Positions 19,377 through 28,645 of a DNA stretch of 64,000 nucleotides are shown here, one piece after another (position 1 is the stretch's first letter; each line of letters opens with the position of its first letter). A program made the translations under genes and the position numbers. Source of the DNA: Flavobacterium gilvum (GTDB lineage: Bacteria > Bacteroidota > Bacteroidia > Flavobacteriales > Flavobacteriaceae); contig NZ_CP017479.1 of the NCBI RefSeq assembly GCF_001761465.1, forward strand, positions 1,674,001-1,738,000, written 5' to 3'. A model generated the notes under the pieces. That model had not been told where the DNA came from. It searched no databases and was given only the letters and a program-made list of their open reading frames with translations.

Positions 19377-19826
19377 ATGAGTTTATCAATTCAAATCATG
19401 GACGAAATCAAAAACGCCATGAGAGCCAAAGATACAGTAGCATTAGAAGCTTTAAGAGCAATAAAATCAGAGCTTTTGTTGGCTCAAACAGCTTCGGGTT
19501 CCAAAGAAGAAATTTCTGCCGATGATGAGATTAAATTGCTTCAAAGGTTGGTTAAAACACGTAAAGAAAGTGCAAGAATTTTTACAGAACAAAACCGTCT
19601 TGATTTGGCTGAACCAGAATTGGCACAAGTTGCAGTAATCGAAAAGTTTCTGCCTGCCCAATTAAGCGAGGCTGAAGTTGAAGCTGTGATTGCAAAAATC
19701 ATTGCCGAAACAGGTGCATCTGGAATTGCATCAATGGGAAAAGTAATGGGATTGGCTACCGCTCAATTGGGAGGAACAGCCGAAGGAAAAACTATCTCTG
19801 CCATTGTAAAGAAATTATTGGCTTAA
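19377..19826 (+). CDS. GatB/YqeY-domain protein
   Basis: This 149-residue protein consists of the YqeY/GatB C-terminal-like helical domain, also found at the end of the amidotransferase subunit GatB where it contacts tRNA. I use the ATG at 19377 (MSLSIQIMDEIKNAMRAKD); an upstream in-frame ATG at 19305 lies in low-complexity AT-rich DNA. EVEAVIAKIIAETGASGIASMGKVMG is the conserved part (central third to end). The stand-alone protein's role is unknown, though tRNA-related functions are suspected. It follows ftsZ in many Flavobacteriia. Confidence 0.88.
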   Translation: MSLSIQIMDEIKNAMRAKDTVALEALRAIKSELLLAQTASGSKEEISADDEIKLLQRLVKTRKESARIFTEQNRLDLAEPELAQVAVIEKFLPAQLSEAEVEAVIAKIIAETGASGIASMGKVMGLATAQLGGTAEGKTISAIVKKLLA

Positions 19827-19833
19827 AATAAAA

Positions 19834-19888
19834 TTAGATTGTTGATCAATGTTTTTAAATCTCAAATCGTTGATCAACAATCTAAAAT
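19834..19888. repeat. Palindrome between the yqeY-like gene and tRNA-Arg
   Basis: TAGATTGTTGATCAA and TTGATCAACAATCTA form a 15-bp perfect inverted repeat with a roughly 20-base loop. It could act as the terminator of the upstream gene, but it lacks a T tract. It belongs to the class of word-built palindromes seen at many operon borders in this window. Confidence 0.6.
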
Positions 19889-19900
19889 CTAAAATTAACT

Positions 19901-19974
19901 GACCACGTAGTTCAACTGGATAGAATATCAGATTTCGGCTCTGAGGGTTGGGGGTTCGAACCCCTCCGTGGTCA
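19901..19974 (+). tRNA. tRNA-Arg (anticodon TCG)
   Basis: The sequence folds as a cloverleaf. The acceptor stem is GACCACG/CGTGGTC, the anticodon stem is TCAGA/TCTGA around the loop TTTCGGC, and the T arm is GGGGG TTCGAAC CCCTC. In the seven-base loop the anticodon is TCG, which reads CGA and related arginine codons. The discriminator is A and CCA is not encoded. The 74-nt length is normal. Confidence 0.93.
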
Positions 19975-19978
19975 CTTT

Positions 19979-20026
19979 AAAAGCAAAATTGTAAATGAAT
20001 TTTTATGATTTTGCTTTTTATTTTTA
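19979..20026 (+). terminator. Hairpin terminator after tRNA-Arg
   Basis: AAAAGCAAAATTGT pairs with ATGATTTTGCTTTT, followed by a T-rich run. It sits five bases downstream of the tRNA. Confidence 0.7.
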
Positions 20027-20053
20027 TAGAAATAATAAACAGAAAATATTTTT

Positions 20054-20881
20054 ATGGATAACAATATATCGGTGGCTATTACTCTTGTCTTTCTTTTTTT
20101 TGTTGTCGTTGTATTTCTGATTTTTTTTCTTTTTATGTTTTTTAGATTCTTCGAATATTTTTTTGGTTTGGCTTTTGGTAAACCTGTATTTGTTCATTTT
20201 TATCCTTTTCCAAAAAAAATAAGCATTGATTCAATCCAGTTTTTGAATAACAAATTCCCTTTTTACGTTGGTTTAACAGACAAAGAAAAAGCATATTTTG
20301 AGCACAGAGTAGCCTGTTTTATGAATAAATACGAATTTGTAGGACGTGAGAATTTCATAATTACGGAGGAGGTGAAAGTCCATGTAGCAGCCACGTTAGT
20401 AATGTTGTCATTTGGTATGAGGGAATATCTATGTGAAGTTTTTGATAAAATAATCATTTATCCTTCAGTCTATTTTTCAAGAATTACCCAACAATACCAC
20501 AAAGGGGAATTTAATCCAAATACGAAAGCTGTGGTTTTCTCGTGGGAAGATTTTCAAAAGGGATTTGATATTTCTTCTGATAATTTGAATCTCGGAATTC
20601 ATGAATTTGCTCATGTTTTACATTATCAGGGATTAGAAAGCAATAATGTTAGTTGTGTTCTTTTTTCAAGGATGTACACTTTAATTAATGAAGAAATGAA
20701 TGATGCGGCATTCAGGAAAGAATTAGTACAGTCCAATTATTTCAGACTTTATGCCTTTACGAATCAATTTGAATTCCTTGCGGTGGTATTAGAGCATTAT
20801 TTTGAAACCCCTTTGGAGTTTAAAATCCGTTTCCCTGATTTATATGATAAAGTGAGTCAGATGTTGAATATGAGTCATTAA
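20054..20881 (+). CDS. MtfA-like zinc metallopeptidase (M90)
   Basis: This 275-residue protein has an N-terminal membrane segment (about 8-36) followed by a soluble domain with His183-Glu184-Phe-Ala-His187 (HEFAH), the HExxH zinc site, and a downstream conserved EEMNDAAFR segment. It matches the M90/MtfA family (zinc-dependent peptidase). In E. coli MtfA affects the glucose phosphotransferase regulator Mlc; that role need not apply here. The membrane anchor is an addition relative to cytoplasmic E. coli MtfA. It is flanked by tRNA-Arg and a CBS gene. Confidence 0.85.
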   Translation: MDNNISVAITLVFLFFVVVVFLIFFLFMFFRFFEYFFGLAFGKPVFVHFYPFPKKISIDSIQFLNNKFPFYVGLTDKEKAYFEHRVACFMNKYEFVGRENFIITEEVKVHVAATLVMLSFGMREYLCEVFDKIIIYPSVYFSRITQQYHKGEFNPNTKAVVFSWEDFQKGFDISSDNLNLGIHEFAHVLHYQGLESNNVSCVLFSRMYTLINEEMNDAAFRKELVQSNYFRLYAFTNQFEFLAVVLEHYFETPLEFKIRFPDLYDKVSQMLNMSH

Positions 20882-20975
20882 TATCTTAAAATTGTTTTGA
20901 TTAACACCTGATAAACATCATGTTTTTGGCTGATTTTCTATTCTAAATTTGAATATAATTTAAAGAAGAGGCCCT

Positions 20976-21401
20976 ATGAAAAAGAATGTTCCCATATCAA
21001 CAATCATGACCAAAGATATCATCAAACTTACTATTTCTGATGATTTAACCAAAGCAGAATCTCTTTTTAAGCATTATAAAATTAGGCATATACCTGTTGT
21101 AAGTGGTGCGACAATTATCGGAATGTTAAGTTATACTGATTTGTTGCGCATTTCTTTTGCAGATGCTATAGATGATGATGAAGAGGTTGTGGATACCACA
21201 GTTTACAATATGTTTACTGTTGAGCAGGTAATGGCAAAAAAATTAACAACAATAACTCCGGACACTACTATTAAAGAAGCAGCAGAAATATTGGCAAAGA
21301 AAGACTTTCATGCTTTGCCAGTTTGTGAAGGCCATCTGTTGGTCGGGATTGTAACCACTACAGATTTGATAAAGTATTTATTAGAACAATATAAAAATTG
21401 A
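20976..21401 (+). CDS. Protein of two CBS domains
   Basis: This 141-residue cytoplasmic protein is made only of two CBS domains (about 5-60 and 78-138), each with the HIPVV/HALPV core and the G-xx-(T/S)-x-x-D end (MLSYTDLL, IVTTTDLI). CBS pairs usually bind adenosine nucleotides such as AMP or ATP and regulate partners; no partner domain is fused here. A strong hairpin follows. I cannot name its target. Confidence 0.88.
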   Translation: MKKNVPISTIMTKDIIKLTISDDLTKAESLFKHYKIRHIPVVSGATIIGMLSYTDLLRISFADAIDDDEEVVDTTVYNMFTVEQVMAKKLTTITPDTTIKEAAEILAKKDFHALPVCEGHLLVGIVTTTDLIKYLLEQYKN

Positions 21402-21414
21402 GTGCTTACTGATG

Positions 21415-21455
21415 AAAGTCCCAATGCTCATTTTAAGTATTGGGACTTTTTATTT
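21415..21455 (+). terminator. Terminator between convergent CBS and rpe genes
   Basis: AAAGTCCCAAT (21415-21425) and ATTGGGACTTT (21439-21449) form an 11-bp perfect stem followed by T-rich sequence on the plus strand. It mainly serves the CBS gene and may also slow read-through from rpe on the other strand. Confidence 0.85.
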
Positions 21456-22121
21456 TTATACTGTTGTCAATTTTTTTAAATCGGCTACGGTTTGAATTGG
21501 GTCTTTTGCATTAAATACAAAACTTCCCGCCACAAGTACGTCTGCTCCGGCTTCAATCAATTGCAAGGCATTTTTATTGGTTACACCACCGTCAATTTCG
21601 ATAAGTGTTGAAGCTTCTTTTCTAGTAATTAAATCTTTTAGTTTTTTTACTTTCGAATAGGTGTTTTCGATAAAAGATTGTCCTCCAAAACCAGGATTCA
21701 CGCTCATAATACAAACCATATCAATATCATTGATTATATCTTCCAGTAAATCCACATTTGTGTGAGGATTTAATGCTACACCTGCTTTCATTCCTTGTGC
21801 TTTGATAGCTTGAAGGGTTCTGTGTAAATGTGTACAGGCTTCGTAATGTACAGTCAAAATATCGGCACCTAAATCTTTGAATGTTTTAATATATTGATCA
21901 GGATTGACAATCATCAAATGCACATCGACAGTTTTTTTGGTGTGTCTAGTGATTGCTTCAAGAACAGGCATTCCAAAGGATATATTTGGAACAAAAACAC
22001 CATCCATGATGTCAATGTGAAACCAGTCAGCCTCGCTGCTGTTAATCATTTCAATATCCCGTTGCAAATTAGCAAAGTCAGCCGCCAATACTGATGGAGC
22101 AATAATTGTATTTTTACTCAT
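21456..22121 (-). CDS. rpe: Ribulose-phosphate 3-epimerase
   Basis: This 221-residue TIM-barrel enzyme interconverts ribulose-5-phosphate and xylulose-5-phosphate in the pentose phosphate pathway. It begins IIAPSVLAADFANL and contains HIDIMDGVFVPNISFG, HLMIVNPDQY, MSVNPGFGGQSF and EIDGGVT. These carry the metal-binding His/Asp residues and the phosphate loop. Length is normal. It is convergent with the CBS gene. Confidence 0.95.
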   Translation of the reverse strand: MSKNTIIAPSVLAADFANLQRDIEMINSSEADWFHIDIMDGVFVPNISFGMPVLEAITRHTKKTVDVHLMIVNPDQYIKTFKDLGADILTVHYEACTHLHRTLQAIKAQGMKAGVALNPHTNVDLLEDIINDIDMVCIMSVNPGFGGQSFIENTYSKVKKLKDLITRKEASTLIEIDGGVTNKNALQLIEAGADVLVAGSFVFNAKDPIQTVADLKKLTTV

Positions 22122-22435
22122 TGTTTATATTTTTTTGTATTCGTGAATCGCAAAAGCGATTTCATTGTGTGTATTTGTGTGTATTATTTTTTGCAAATGT
22201 AGATTTTAGTTTCTTTAAAATGAAATTAGAATTCATTTTTTGAACCATTAAGAGATTAAGTGACTGTATTTTATTAAAAAAATAAAACTCCGGTAATCAG
22301 CCGGAGTTTCAATCATCAATCAAAAAACGAACAGTTAATCAGACTGTTGTTTGCTTTAAAATCCCAAATTTAAAAATCCAAATTCCAATTGTTATATTGG
22401 AATTTGGGATTTAAAAATATTGAAAATTATATTAT
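22122..22435. other. Intergenic region between rpe and rpoD with two hairpins
   Basis: Besides the rpe upstream region, this stretch holds the rpoD terminator at 22275-22309. It also holds a longer palindrome at 22358-22412, whose inner arms CCAAATTCCAAT / ATTGGAATTTGG are perfect. The latter is built from the repeated word AATTCCAAATT that recurs at 40095-40253. No gene is seen. Confidence 0.7.
22275..22309 (-). terminator. Intrinsic terminator of rpoD
   Basis: On the minus strand AAACTCCGG pairs with CCGGAGTTT around a short loop, followed by a T-rich tract (TTATTTTTTTAATA). This is the first hairpin with a U tract after the rpoD stop. Confidence 0.8.
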
Positions 22436-23299
22436 TTATCCTAAATAAGTTTTCAGGATTTTACTTCTGGAAGTATGTTTCAATCTACGGATTGCTTTTT
22501 CCTTAATTTGACGAACACGCTCACGAGTCAGGTCAAAAGTTTCTCCAATTTCTTCAAGTGTCATTGGATGTTGGTCTCCAAGTCCAAAATATAATCGTAC
22601 AACATCAGCTTCTCTAGGAGTTAATGTTTCTAATGAACGCTCTATTTCAGTACGCAATGATTCGTGAATTAATTCTCTGTCAGGATTTGGAGATTCACCA
22701 GAACGTAATACGTCGTAAAGGTTAGAGTCTTCTCCTTCTACAAGAGGAGCATCCATTGATAAGTGACGACCAGAGTTTTTCATGGACTCTTTTACATCAT
22801 TTACAGTCATGTCAAGTTCTTTTGCAATTTCTTCAGCAGAAGGTGGGCGCTCATTAGACTGTTCTAATAAAGCGTACATTTTGTTGATTTTATTGATAGA
22901 ACCAATTTTGTTTAAAGGCAAACGAACAATACGGGATTGCTCTGCCAAAGCCTGAAGAATCGATTGACGAATCCACCATACGGCGTAAGAAATGAATTTA
23001 AAACCACGGGTTTCGTCAAAACGTTGTGCTGCTTTTATCAAACCAAGATTTCCTTCATTAATTAAGTCAGGAAGGGTAAGACCTTGGTTTTGGTATTGTT
23101 TGGCTACCGAAACTACGAAACGCAAATTAGCTTTTGTCAATTTTTCAAGAGCTCTTTGATCTCCGGCTTTGATTCTTTGTGCTAATTCTACCTCTTCGTC
23201 AGCGGTGATAAGGTCAACTTTTCCAATTTCTTGTAAATATTTGTCTAATGAAGCGGTTTCACGATTGGTTACCTGCTTGGTGATTTTAAGTTGTCTCAT
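22436..23299 (-). CDS. rpoD: Primary RNA polymerase sigma factor RpoD/SigA
   Basis: This 287-residue sigma-70 family protein has regions 1.2 ([17 protein letters not shown]), 2 ([37 protein letters not shown], positions about 80-125), 3 and 4 ([30 protein letters not shown]). It lacks region 1.1, as do the compact primary sigma factors of Bacteroidota, which recognise TTTG/TAnnTTTG promoters. The candidate promoters found in this window fit that specificity. It has its own terminator and appears monocistronic. Confidence 0.95.
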   Translation of the reverse strand: MRQLKITKQVTNRETASLDKYLQEIGKVDLITADEEVELAQRIKAGDQRALEKLTKANLRFVVSVAKQYQNQGLTLPDLINEGNLGLIKAAQRFDETRGFKFISYAVWWIRQSILQALAEQSRIVRLPLNKIGSINKINKMYALLEQSNERPPSAEEIAKELDMTVNDVKESMKNSGRHLSMDAPLVEGEDSNLYDVLRSGESPNPDRELIHESLRTEIERSLETLTPREADVVRLYFGLGDQHPMTLEEIGETFDLTRERVRQIKEKAIRRLKHTSRSKILKTYLG

Positions 23300-23445
23300 G
23301 TTTTTTGTCTCCTCAATTTTTTTAAGTGTACAAGTAGTTATACGTATGGAGTTTCAAAAAAGTTACAAAAGATGAATTCTTTTTTTGAATTAAAATAATA
23401 ATACCTGATTTTAAAAGATATAAATTAGGTGAAACTAGCTGATTT

Positions 23446-23613
23446 TTACCAGTTAAGTGATATGTTTTGATTGATAATCAATGTTTTGTAGAGGTTTGTC
23501 TTAATTTGTTCTATTTCTTCTAAATTGATGATTTCATTAGGAATTTGCTTTAAGAGCGGAATATGATTTAGAAATATAAAATAATCCAATCCAATCCAAG
23601 CTCCATTGCCTAC
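23446..23613 (-). pseudogene. Possible C-terminal remnant of an unidentified gene
   Basis: On the minus strand a frame of 55 sense codons ends with TAA at 23446-23448. It has protein-like content (for example GLDYFIFLNHIPLLKQ and INLEEIEQIKTNLYKTL) but no start codon. Reading upstream, the frame hits a stop just inside the palindromic element at 23611-23830. I infer that the element or an associated deletion removed the front of the gene. The family is not recognised. The open stretch is short enough that chance cannot be excluded. Confidence 0.35.
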
Positions 23614-23830
23614 CTACCGTCTGGGCACAAATATATTACGCTTAAAATAGAACACAGATTTAACAGATTAGACAGATTCTCACTGATTTTTTTTGCATGA
23701 TACCAAAAAGAGAGAAGTAAAAATAAATAATTTCTTATTATTGGAAATAGATTATCAAATTTCATCTGTTTAAATCCGTTAAATCTGTGTCATCTGTGTT
23801 CTATTTTTAGTTGTGTCCAGATGGTAGGTA
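23611..23830. repeat. 220-bp palindromic element with 20-bp terminal inverted repeats
   Basis: The ends (TACCTACCGTCTGGGCAC... and its complement at 23811-23830) are 20-bp inverted repeats with two mismatches. Inside them a second, longer imperfect pair is built from the words AACACAGATTTAACAG and CTGTGTTCTATTTT. The core is AT-rich and has no reading frame. It looks like a MITE-like or REP-type non-coding element. I see no clear target-site duplication. Confidence 0.65.
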
Positions 23831-23933
23831 ATTACGGGAGAGGGGAGGGTAAACTAAAAACTATTATATAATTCCAAATGGTATAAATGGAATAATGTTG
23901 AAATAAAGTACATTGATGATGCTTATAAAATCG

Positions 23934-23970
23934 AAAACCCCGTTTCACTATAATGAAACGGGGTTTTTTC
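23934..23970 (-). terminator. Terminator downstream of pnp
   Basis: AAAACCCCGTTTCA and TGAAACGGGGTTTT form a 14-bp perfect stem with a six-base loop, 34 bases past the pnp stop. T residues follow on both strands, though the minus-strand tract is short. Confidence 0.85.
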
Positions 23971-24003
23971 TATAAAATAAACCTTTAGTAAACTAAGATT
24001 GGA

Positions 24004-26148
24004 TTACTCTTTTTTCTCCTCACGCGGAGGTCTTGGGATAAGTGCTTTTCTTGATACCTTCTCTTTTTTGGTTTTTGGATCAAGACCAAAGTATTTCACT
24101 TGGAAAACATCTCCCATTTTCACTACGTCAGAAACGTTTTCTGTACGTTCCCAAGCTAGTTCTGATACGTGAAGCAATACTTCATTTCCTGGTGCTGCTG
24201 TATATTCTACGACTGCTCCAAAATCAAGCATTTTGATTACTTTTACTTCGTATGCTTCTCCAACTTGTGGTTTGAAAGTAATAGAGTCAATTTTAGCCAA
24301 TACAGCTTTGATTCCATCTGGATTAGTACCTAGAATTTCGATAACTCCTTGTTCATCCACTTCATTGATAACGATAGTAGTTCCAGTAGCTTTTTGCAAT
24401 TCTTGAATTACTTTTCCACCAGGTCCAATCAGCGCTCCAATAAAGTTGCCAGGAATTGTTCTAGTAATGATTTTTGGTGCATGAGCTTTAACGTCTGGTC
24501 TTGGAGTTGCAATCGTTTCAGTCAATTTTCCTAAAATATGCATACGTCCGTCACGAGCCTGACCTAGAGCTTGCTCCATAATATCATAGCGCAATCCGTC
24601 AATTTTGATATCCATTTGACAAGCAGTAATACCGTCAGCAGTTCCGGTTACTTTAAAGTCCATGTCTCCTAAGTGATCTTCGTCTCCTAAGATGTCTGAC
24701 AATACAGCGAATTTTGCTCCGTCAGTAATTAATCCCATAGCGATTCCAGAAACAGGTTTCACCATTTGAACTCCCGCATCCATAAGCGCCATTGTTCCGG
24801 CACAAACTGTTGCCATAGAGGAAGAACCGTTAGATTCCAATACTTCAGAAACAACACGAATTGTATAAGGACAATCGGCAGGAATCATATTTTTTAAGGC
24901 ACGTTGCGCCAAGTTACCATGTCCTACTTCTCTTCTTGATGTTCCTCTTAATGGTTTTGCTTCACCAGTCGAGAAAGGAGGGAAGTTATAGTGTAAGTAG
25001 AATTTTTCTTCTCCTTGTTCTGATGGTGAATCGATTTGGTTTGCTTCTCTAGAAGTTCCCAAAGTTACAGTTGCCAAAGCTTGAGTTTCTCCACGAGTAA
25101 ACAAAGAGGAACCGTGTACGGATGGTAAATAATCTGTTTCACACCAGATTGGTCTGATTTCGGTTGTTTTTCTTCCGTCTAGACGAATACCTTTCTCAAG
25201 GATTACATTACGAACAGCTTCTTTATTGGTTTTGTAGAAATATTTCCCAACTAATCCAGACAAATCCGAATTTTCGGCATATTCTTCTTCAGTAAACAAC
25301 GCTTTTGCTTCTTCTTTTACAGCAGCAAATTTTTCGCTTCTTTCACTTTTTCCAGACGCTTCTTGAGCAATTGCATAACATTTGTCATAAGCGGCAGCTT
25401 TTACTTTGGCATAAACAGCTTCGTCTTCAACTTCACCTTCGTAAGTTCTGTATTCAGGAGATCCTACAGCGGCTCTTAGACGTTGTTGTGCGATAATTTG
25501 AACTTTGATGGCTTCGTGAGCAAATTTAATAGCTTCAACCATTTCGGCTTCTGATATTTCTTTCATCTCACCTTCAACCATGGCAACAGAATCCATAGAA
25601 GCTCCAATCATCATGTCGATGTCTGATTTTTCTAATTCTGCTCTGCTTGGGTTGATAACCAATTTCCCGTCGATACGTGCTACACGAACTTCAGAAATTA
25701 AGTTGTAAAATGGAATGTCAGAAACAGCCAATGCTGCAGATGCTGCTAATCCAGCAAGTGCATCCGGCATAACGTTTTCGTCATGTGACATTAATTGAAT
25801 CATTACCTGCGTTTCTGCGTGGTAATCATCTGGGAAAAGAGGACGCAAAACACGATCTACTAATCTCATTGTTAAAACTTCGCTGTCGCTTGGTCTTGCT
25901 TCTCTTTTGAAAAATCCACCAGGGAAACGTCCTGCAGCGGCAAATTTTTCACGGTAATCTACGGTTAATGGCAAAAAGTCAACACCAGGATTTGATGTTC
26001 TTGCAGATACAGCAGTTGCGAGCAACATACAATCTCCTAAACGTACAACAACAGAACCGTCGGCTTGTTTTGCTAATTTACCTGTTTCGATCGAGATGCT
26101 TCTTCCATCTCCCAAATCGATAATTTCTTTTGAAACTATTGGAATCAT
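24004..26148 (-). CDS. pnp: Polyribonucleotide nucleotidyltransferase (PNPase)
   Basis: PNPase degrades RNA 3' to 5' by phosphorolysis. I start it at 26148 ([15 protein letters not shown]), giving 714 residues; the frame runs 31 codons further upstream without family resemblance. The order is RNase PH domain 1, a helical linker, RNase PH domain 2 (with [13 protein letters not shown] and a [13 protein letters not shown] metal-binding segment), a KH domain ([18 protein letters not shown]) and an S1 domain ([21 protein letters not shown]). It lies downstream of rpsO, the classical rpsO-pnp order. Confidence 0.96.
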   Translation of the reverse strand: MIPIVSKEIIDLGDGRSISIETGKLAKQADGSVVVRLGDCMLLATAVSARTSNPGVDFLPLTVDYREKFAAAGRFPGGFFKREARPSDSEVLTMRLVDRVLRPLFPDDYHAETQVMIQLMSHDENVMPDALAGLAASAALAVSDIPFYNLISEVRVARIDGKLVINPSRAELEKSDIDMMIGASMDSVAMVEGEMKEISEAEMVEAIKFAHEAIKVQIIAQQRLRAAVGSPEYRTYEGEVEDEAVYAKVKAAAYDKCYAIAQEASGKSERSEKFAAVKEEAKALFTEEEYAENSDLSGLVGKYFYKTNKEAVRNVILEKGIRLDGRKTTEIRPIWCETDYLPSVHGSSLFTRGETQALATVTLGTSREANQIDSPSEQGEEKFYLHYNFPPFSTGEAKPLRGTSRREVGHGNLAQRALKNMIPADCPYTIRVVSEVLESNGSSSMATVCAGTMALMDAGVQMVKPVSGIAMGLITDGAKFAVLSDILGDEDHLGDMDFKVTGTADGITACQMDIKIDGLRYDIMEQALGQARDGRMHILGKLTETIATPRPDVKAHAPKIITRTIPGNFIGALIGPGGKVIQELQKATGTTIVINEVDEQGVIEILGTNPDGIKAVLAKIDSITFKPQVGEAYEVKVIKMLDFGAVVEYTAAPGNEVLLHVSELAWERTENVSDVVKMGDVFQVKYFGLDPKTKKEKVSRKALIPRPPREEKKE

Positions 26149-26315
26149 AATTTTTTTCCTTTTGATTATACAATGGGTTTTAGTTGTGTTGTTAGTTGTA
26201 GTTGTTGCGTAGTTAATGCCTAAAACCCAATGAAAAACCAAACTTTTTTATGTAAATATCAATTTTTTTAAATTAATTTCAAATTGAAGAATCTAAAAAA
26301 ATCGGTTAAAGTTCA

Positions 26316-26346
26316 AAATAAAAAAGAGGCACTCTCGCACCTCTTT
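26316..26346 (-). terminator. Terminator after rpsO
   Basis: AAAGAGG(T) and (A)CCTCTTT-type arms close on the minus strand just past the rpsO stop and are followed by a T-rich run. It separates rpsO from pnp, perhaps partially. Confidence 0.75.
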
Positions 26347-26356
26347 ATTATATTGA

Positions 26357-26626
26357 TTATTTTCTGATATTCAATACTTTGATAATCTCACGATATCTGT
26401 TGATCTCTTTCTTTTTCAAGTAATCCAACAAAGATCTTCTTTTACCTACTAATAGTACCAATGAACGCTCTGTGTTGTAATCGTGACGATTTTTTTTCAA
26501 GTGCTCAGTAAGGTGCGTGATTCTGTGAGTAAATAACGCGATTTGTCCTTCTGCAGATCCAGTGTTTTCTGCTTTTCCTCCGTGTTTAGCGAAGATTTCT
26601 TCTTTAACTTCTTTAGTTAAGTACAT
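26357..26626 (-). CDS. rpsO: 30S ribosomal protein S15
   Basis: This 89-residue S15 binds 16S rRNA in the central domain and nucleates assembly of the platform. The conserved segments TGSAEGQIALFTHRITHLTEHLKKNRHDYNT and LVGKRRSLLDYLKK (residues about 21-70) are present at normal length. It is transcribed just ahead of pnp on the minus strand. Confidence 0.97.
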   Translation of the reverse strand: MYLTKEVKEEIFAKHGGKAENTGSAEGQIALFTHRITHLTEHLKKNRHDYNTERSLVLLVGKRRSLLDYLKKKEINRYREIIKVLNIRK

Positions 26627-26773
26627 TCCAATATTTTTTAAATGATTATTATGTATTCTTACATCTGTTGCAAGATGGGTGCAAAAGTAAAAAATAATTA
26701 TGAATTATGACCCGAAAAAAAATATTTTTATTTTTTGAATCGGCGAAGCAATTATGAATTGTGAATTATTTGT

Positions 26774-27796
26774 TTATCTAAATGTGTTATTGTTCGTTTG
26801 AAAAGGATCATTGCTTCTTTGAAGTTGTTCATTATATATTTGACGCGCATTCAAGGACGCTTGTGTAGCTTTAATAGTAATTGGTAAAGAATACATTACT
26901 TTTACCGGAATTCCTCTCATAGTTCCAGGAACCCATTTTCCGTAACTACTTACAGTTTTGATGCCTTCTAATCCGGTGCCATAGCCAATGTCTCTTAATA
27001 CTCTAAAATTGGTAAGATTCCCATTTTCATCTACTACAAAAGATAAATATATTTTTCCTTGTAGTCCTTCTATTTTAGGAGTGTTGAAATTCCTTCCAAT
27101 ATGTCTGTAAAAATCCTCCATTCCCTTTGCTGGATGAGGTTTTGAGCATTCTTCTCCATATGGGATTTGATTGTTGTTTTCATCGGTGCTTATGCCAGAA
27201 ATAAATTTTCCTTCATTATAGTTTTCTGTGAAGCTGTATTTTTTCTTTAGGTGTTTTCCTTCCCAAACACCTTGTTTTTCTCCATTTTTAATTTCTCCTT
27301 TTTCATAGAGATCATCGTCAGCGTCTTCATAAAAACCATTTCCATCGATTACCGTTTGCTTTTTGTCTTTATTCCAAAACTGTACTATTTTAACTTTGGA
27401 AATTTTCTTTATGGGATCCCAGGTTATTTCTTTTTCTGATTTTTCTTCTTTGTTTTCGTACCAATCAATTTGTTTTCCGCTTAAATTATTGTCAACATAG
27501 TTGGATTCTCTTTTTTCGTTTCCATTTTCGTAATAATCGATGCGAGGTCCATTAATCTTTAGCTCCTCTTTTTTTGTTGAAATGGCCCTCATGATCATTT
27601 TTTCTTCTCGGGTAAATTCAGTGAAAATAAATAAGTTGGGCTGATTGTCGTAATTTTCGACTATTCGGATGTATTTAAAATCCGGTTTGTATGTTATGAC
27701 GTGTAAGGAATCAAGGTTGTATCGCGTTGGCTGAATAATCTGCGAGTAGGAAGCAATTGATAATAAAAGGATGAAGGTTAATAAAGAGGTTTTCAT
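26774..27796 (-). CDS. Secreted TonB C-terminal-domain protein with MORN-like repeats
   Basis: This 340-residue protein has a signal peptide (MKTSLLTFILLLSIASYSQ). Residues about 85-190 contain repeats of the form G-x-x-x-x-YYENG-x-K and G-x-x-x-G-WE, like MORN_2/antitoxin-type strands. The C-terminal 100 residues (GLQGKIYLSFVVDENGNLTNF ... GIPVKVMYSLPITIKA) form a TonB C-terminal domain. There is no N-terminal membrane anchor of a true TonB, so it is probably a periplasmic or surface protein that uses the fold for binding rather than for energy transduction. No operon partners are evident. Confidence 0.75.
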   Translation of the reverse strand: MKTSLLTFILLLSIASYSQIIQPTRYNLDSLHVITYKPDFKYIRIVENYDNQPNLFIFTEFTREEKMIMRAISTKKEELKINGPRIDYYENGNEKRESNYVDNNLSGKQIDWYENKEEKSEKEITWDPIKKISKVKIVQFWNKDKKQTVIDGNGFYEDADDDLYEKGEIKNGEKQGVWEGKHLKKKYSFTENYNEGKFISGISTDENNNQIPYGEECSKPHPAKGMEDFYRHIGRNFNTPKIEGLQGKIYLSFVVDENGNLTNFRVLRDIGYGTGLEGIKTVSSYGKWVPGTMRGIPVKVMYSLPITIKATQASLNARQIYNEQLQRSNDPFQTNNNTFR

Positions 27797-27833
27797 TGAA
27801 TAACTTTTTGGTCAGAAAGCGAATGTATTAATT

Positions 27834-28289
27834 TTAATACAACTTCGCAATCTCGCCATTCACAAATTCCAAAAAGCGTTCATCTTTTTCTGTAAAAGGA
27901 TCAAGAACATGGCTGTCGATGTCTATTTGCCCAATGTTTGTGCCATTTACAAAAAGCGGAACCACAATTTCGGATTTAACGGTAAAACTGCAGGCGATAT
28001 AATTGTCTTGTGCGCTAACGTCAGGAACAACAAAATTAGCGTTGGAAACCGCCACCTGCCCGCAAATACCTTTCCCAAAAGGGATTACTGTATGATCAGT
28101 TTCGGCACCAACATAAGGGCCAAGATGTAATGTTTGGGCTTCGTGATTGGCAAAATAAAAACCTACCCAGTTGTAGTAGGAGATAGAATCGCTTAAAAGT
28201 TGGCAAATAGCCAAAAGTTTTTCGTCTCTTGTTAGACTTGTACTTGTAGTTATTTCGGTTACTTTGGGCTGTAGTTCTTGAAAAGTCAT
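27834..28289 (-). CDS. GAF-domain protein, fRMsr-like
   Basis: This 151-residue single-GAF protein resembles free methionine-(R)-sulfoxide reductases. It has GKGICG with Cys76 and NYIAC with Cys100 followed by SEIVVPLF. Those enzymes normally have a third cysteine about ten residues before the first; here that stretch reads GAETDHTVIPFG with no cysteine. The catalytic cysteine equivalent (Cys100) is kept, so activity with a different resolving thiol is possible, as is a ligand-sensing role. It starts with MTFQELQPK and lacks signal or membrane segments. Confidence 0.8.
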   Translation of the reverse strand: MTFQELQPKVTEITTSTSLTRDEKLLAICQLLSDSISYYNWVGFYFANHEAQTLHLGPYVGAETDHTVIPFGKGICGQVAVSNANFVVPDVSAQDNYIACSFTVKSEIVVPLFVNGTNIGQIDIDSHVLDPFTEKDERFLEFVNGEIAKLY

Positions 28290-28645
28290 AGTTAATTGTT
28301 TTTTGCAAAAGTATTTAAAGCCAATTTTAAAAATTGTATAAATTTGTTAAAAAAAACTTGCTGGATGTAATTGTTTTTAAACACATAGAAACATAGAATT
28401 TATTGTGTTTAAAAAGGATATAATAGTCATTTTACTTCTCACATAGCAATCTATGTGAAAAATAGTTATATTTCTATTCAATCTTTAATGATTTGATATT
28501 AAATCTATGTATCTATGTGTTTCATTTTTTATTTAAACTGATTTTCACCCAATGGGTTTAAAAAAATAAATTATTAAATCGCTTCAATTTAAGAATGTAG
28601 GCAAATGATTTGCCTTGCTTTTCAATTATTCCCAAAATAAATTAA
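28290..28645. other. Intergenic region with palindrome upstream of xrtF
   Basis: Arms AAACACATAGAAACATAGA (28379-28397) and TCTATGTATCTATGTGTTT (28504-28522) enclose an inner perfect hairpin CACATAG/CTATGTG around 28440-28457. No gene is seen. The divergent promoters of the GAF gene and xrtF presumably lie at its edges. Confidence 0.6.

Noticed and set aside
23611..23830. Insertion sequence
   Set aside because: There is no transposase frame and no clear target duplication; it is kept as a non-coding palindromic element.
26149..26241. N-terminal extension of PNPase
   Set aside because: The added 31 residues are Thr/Asn-rich translation of a leader; family similarity begins at 26148.
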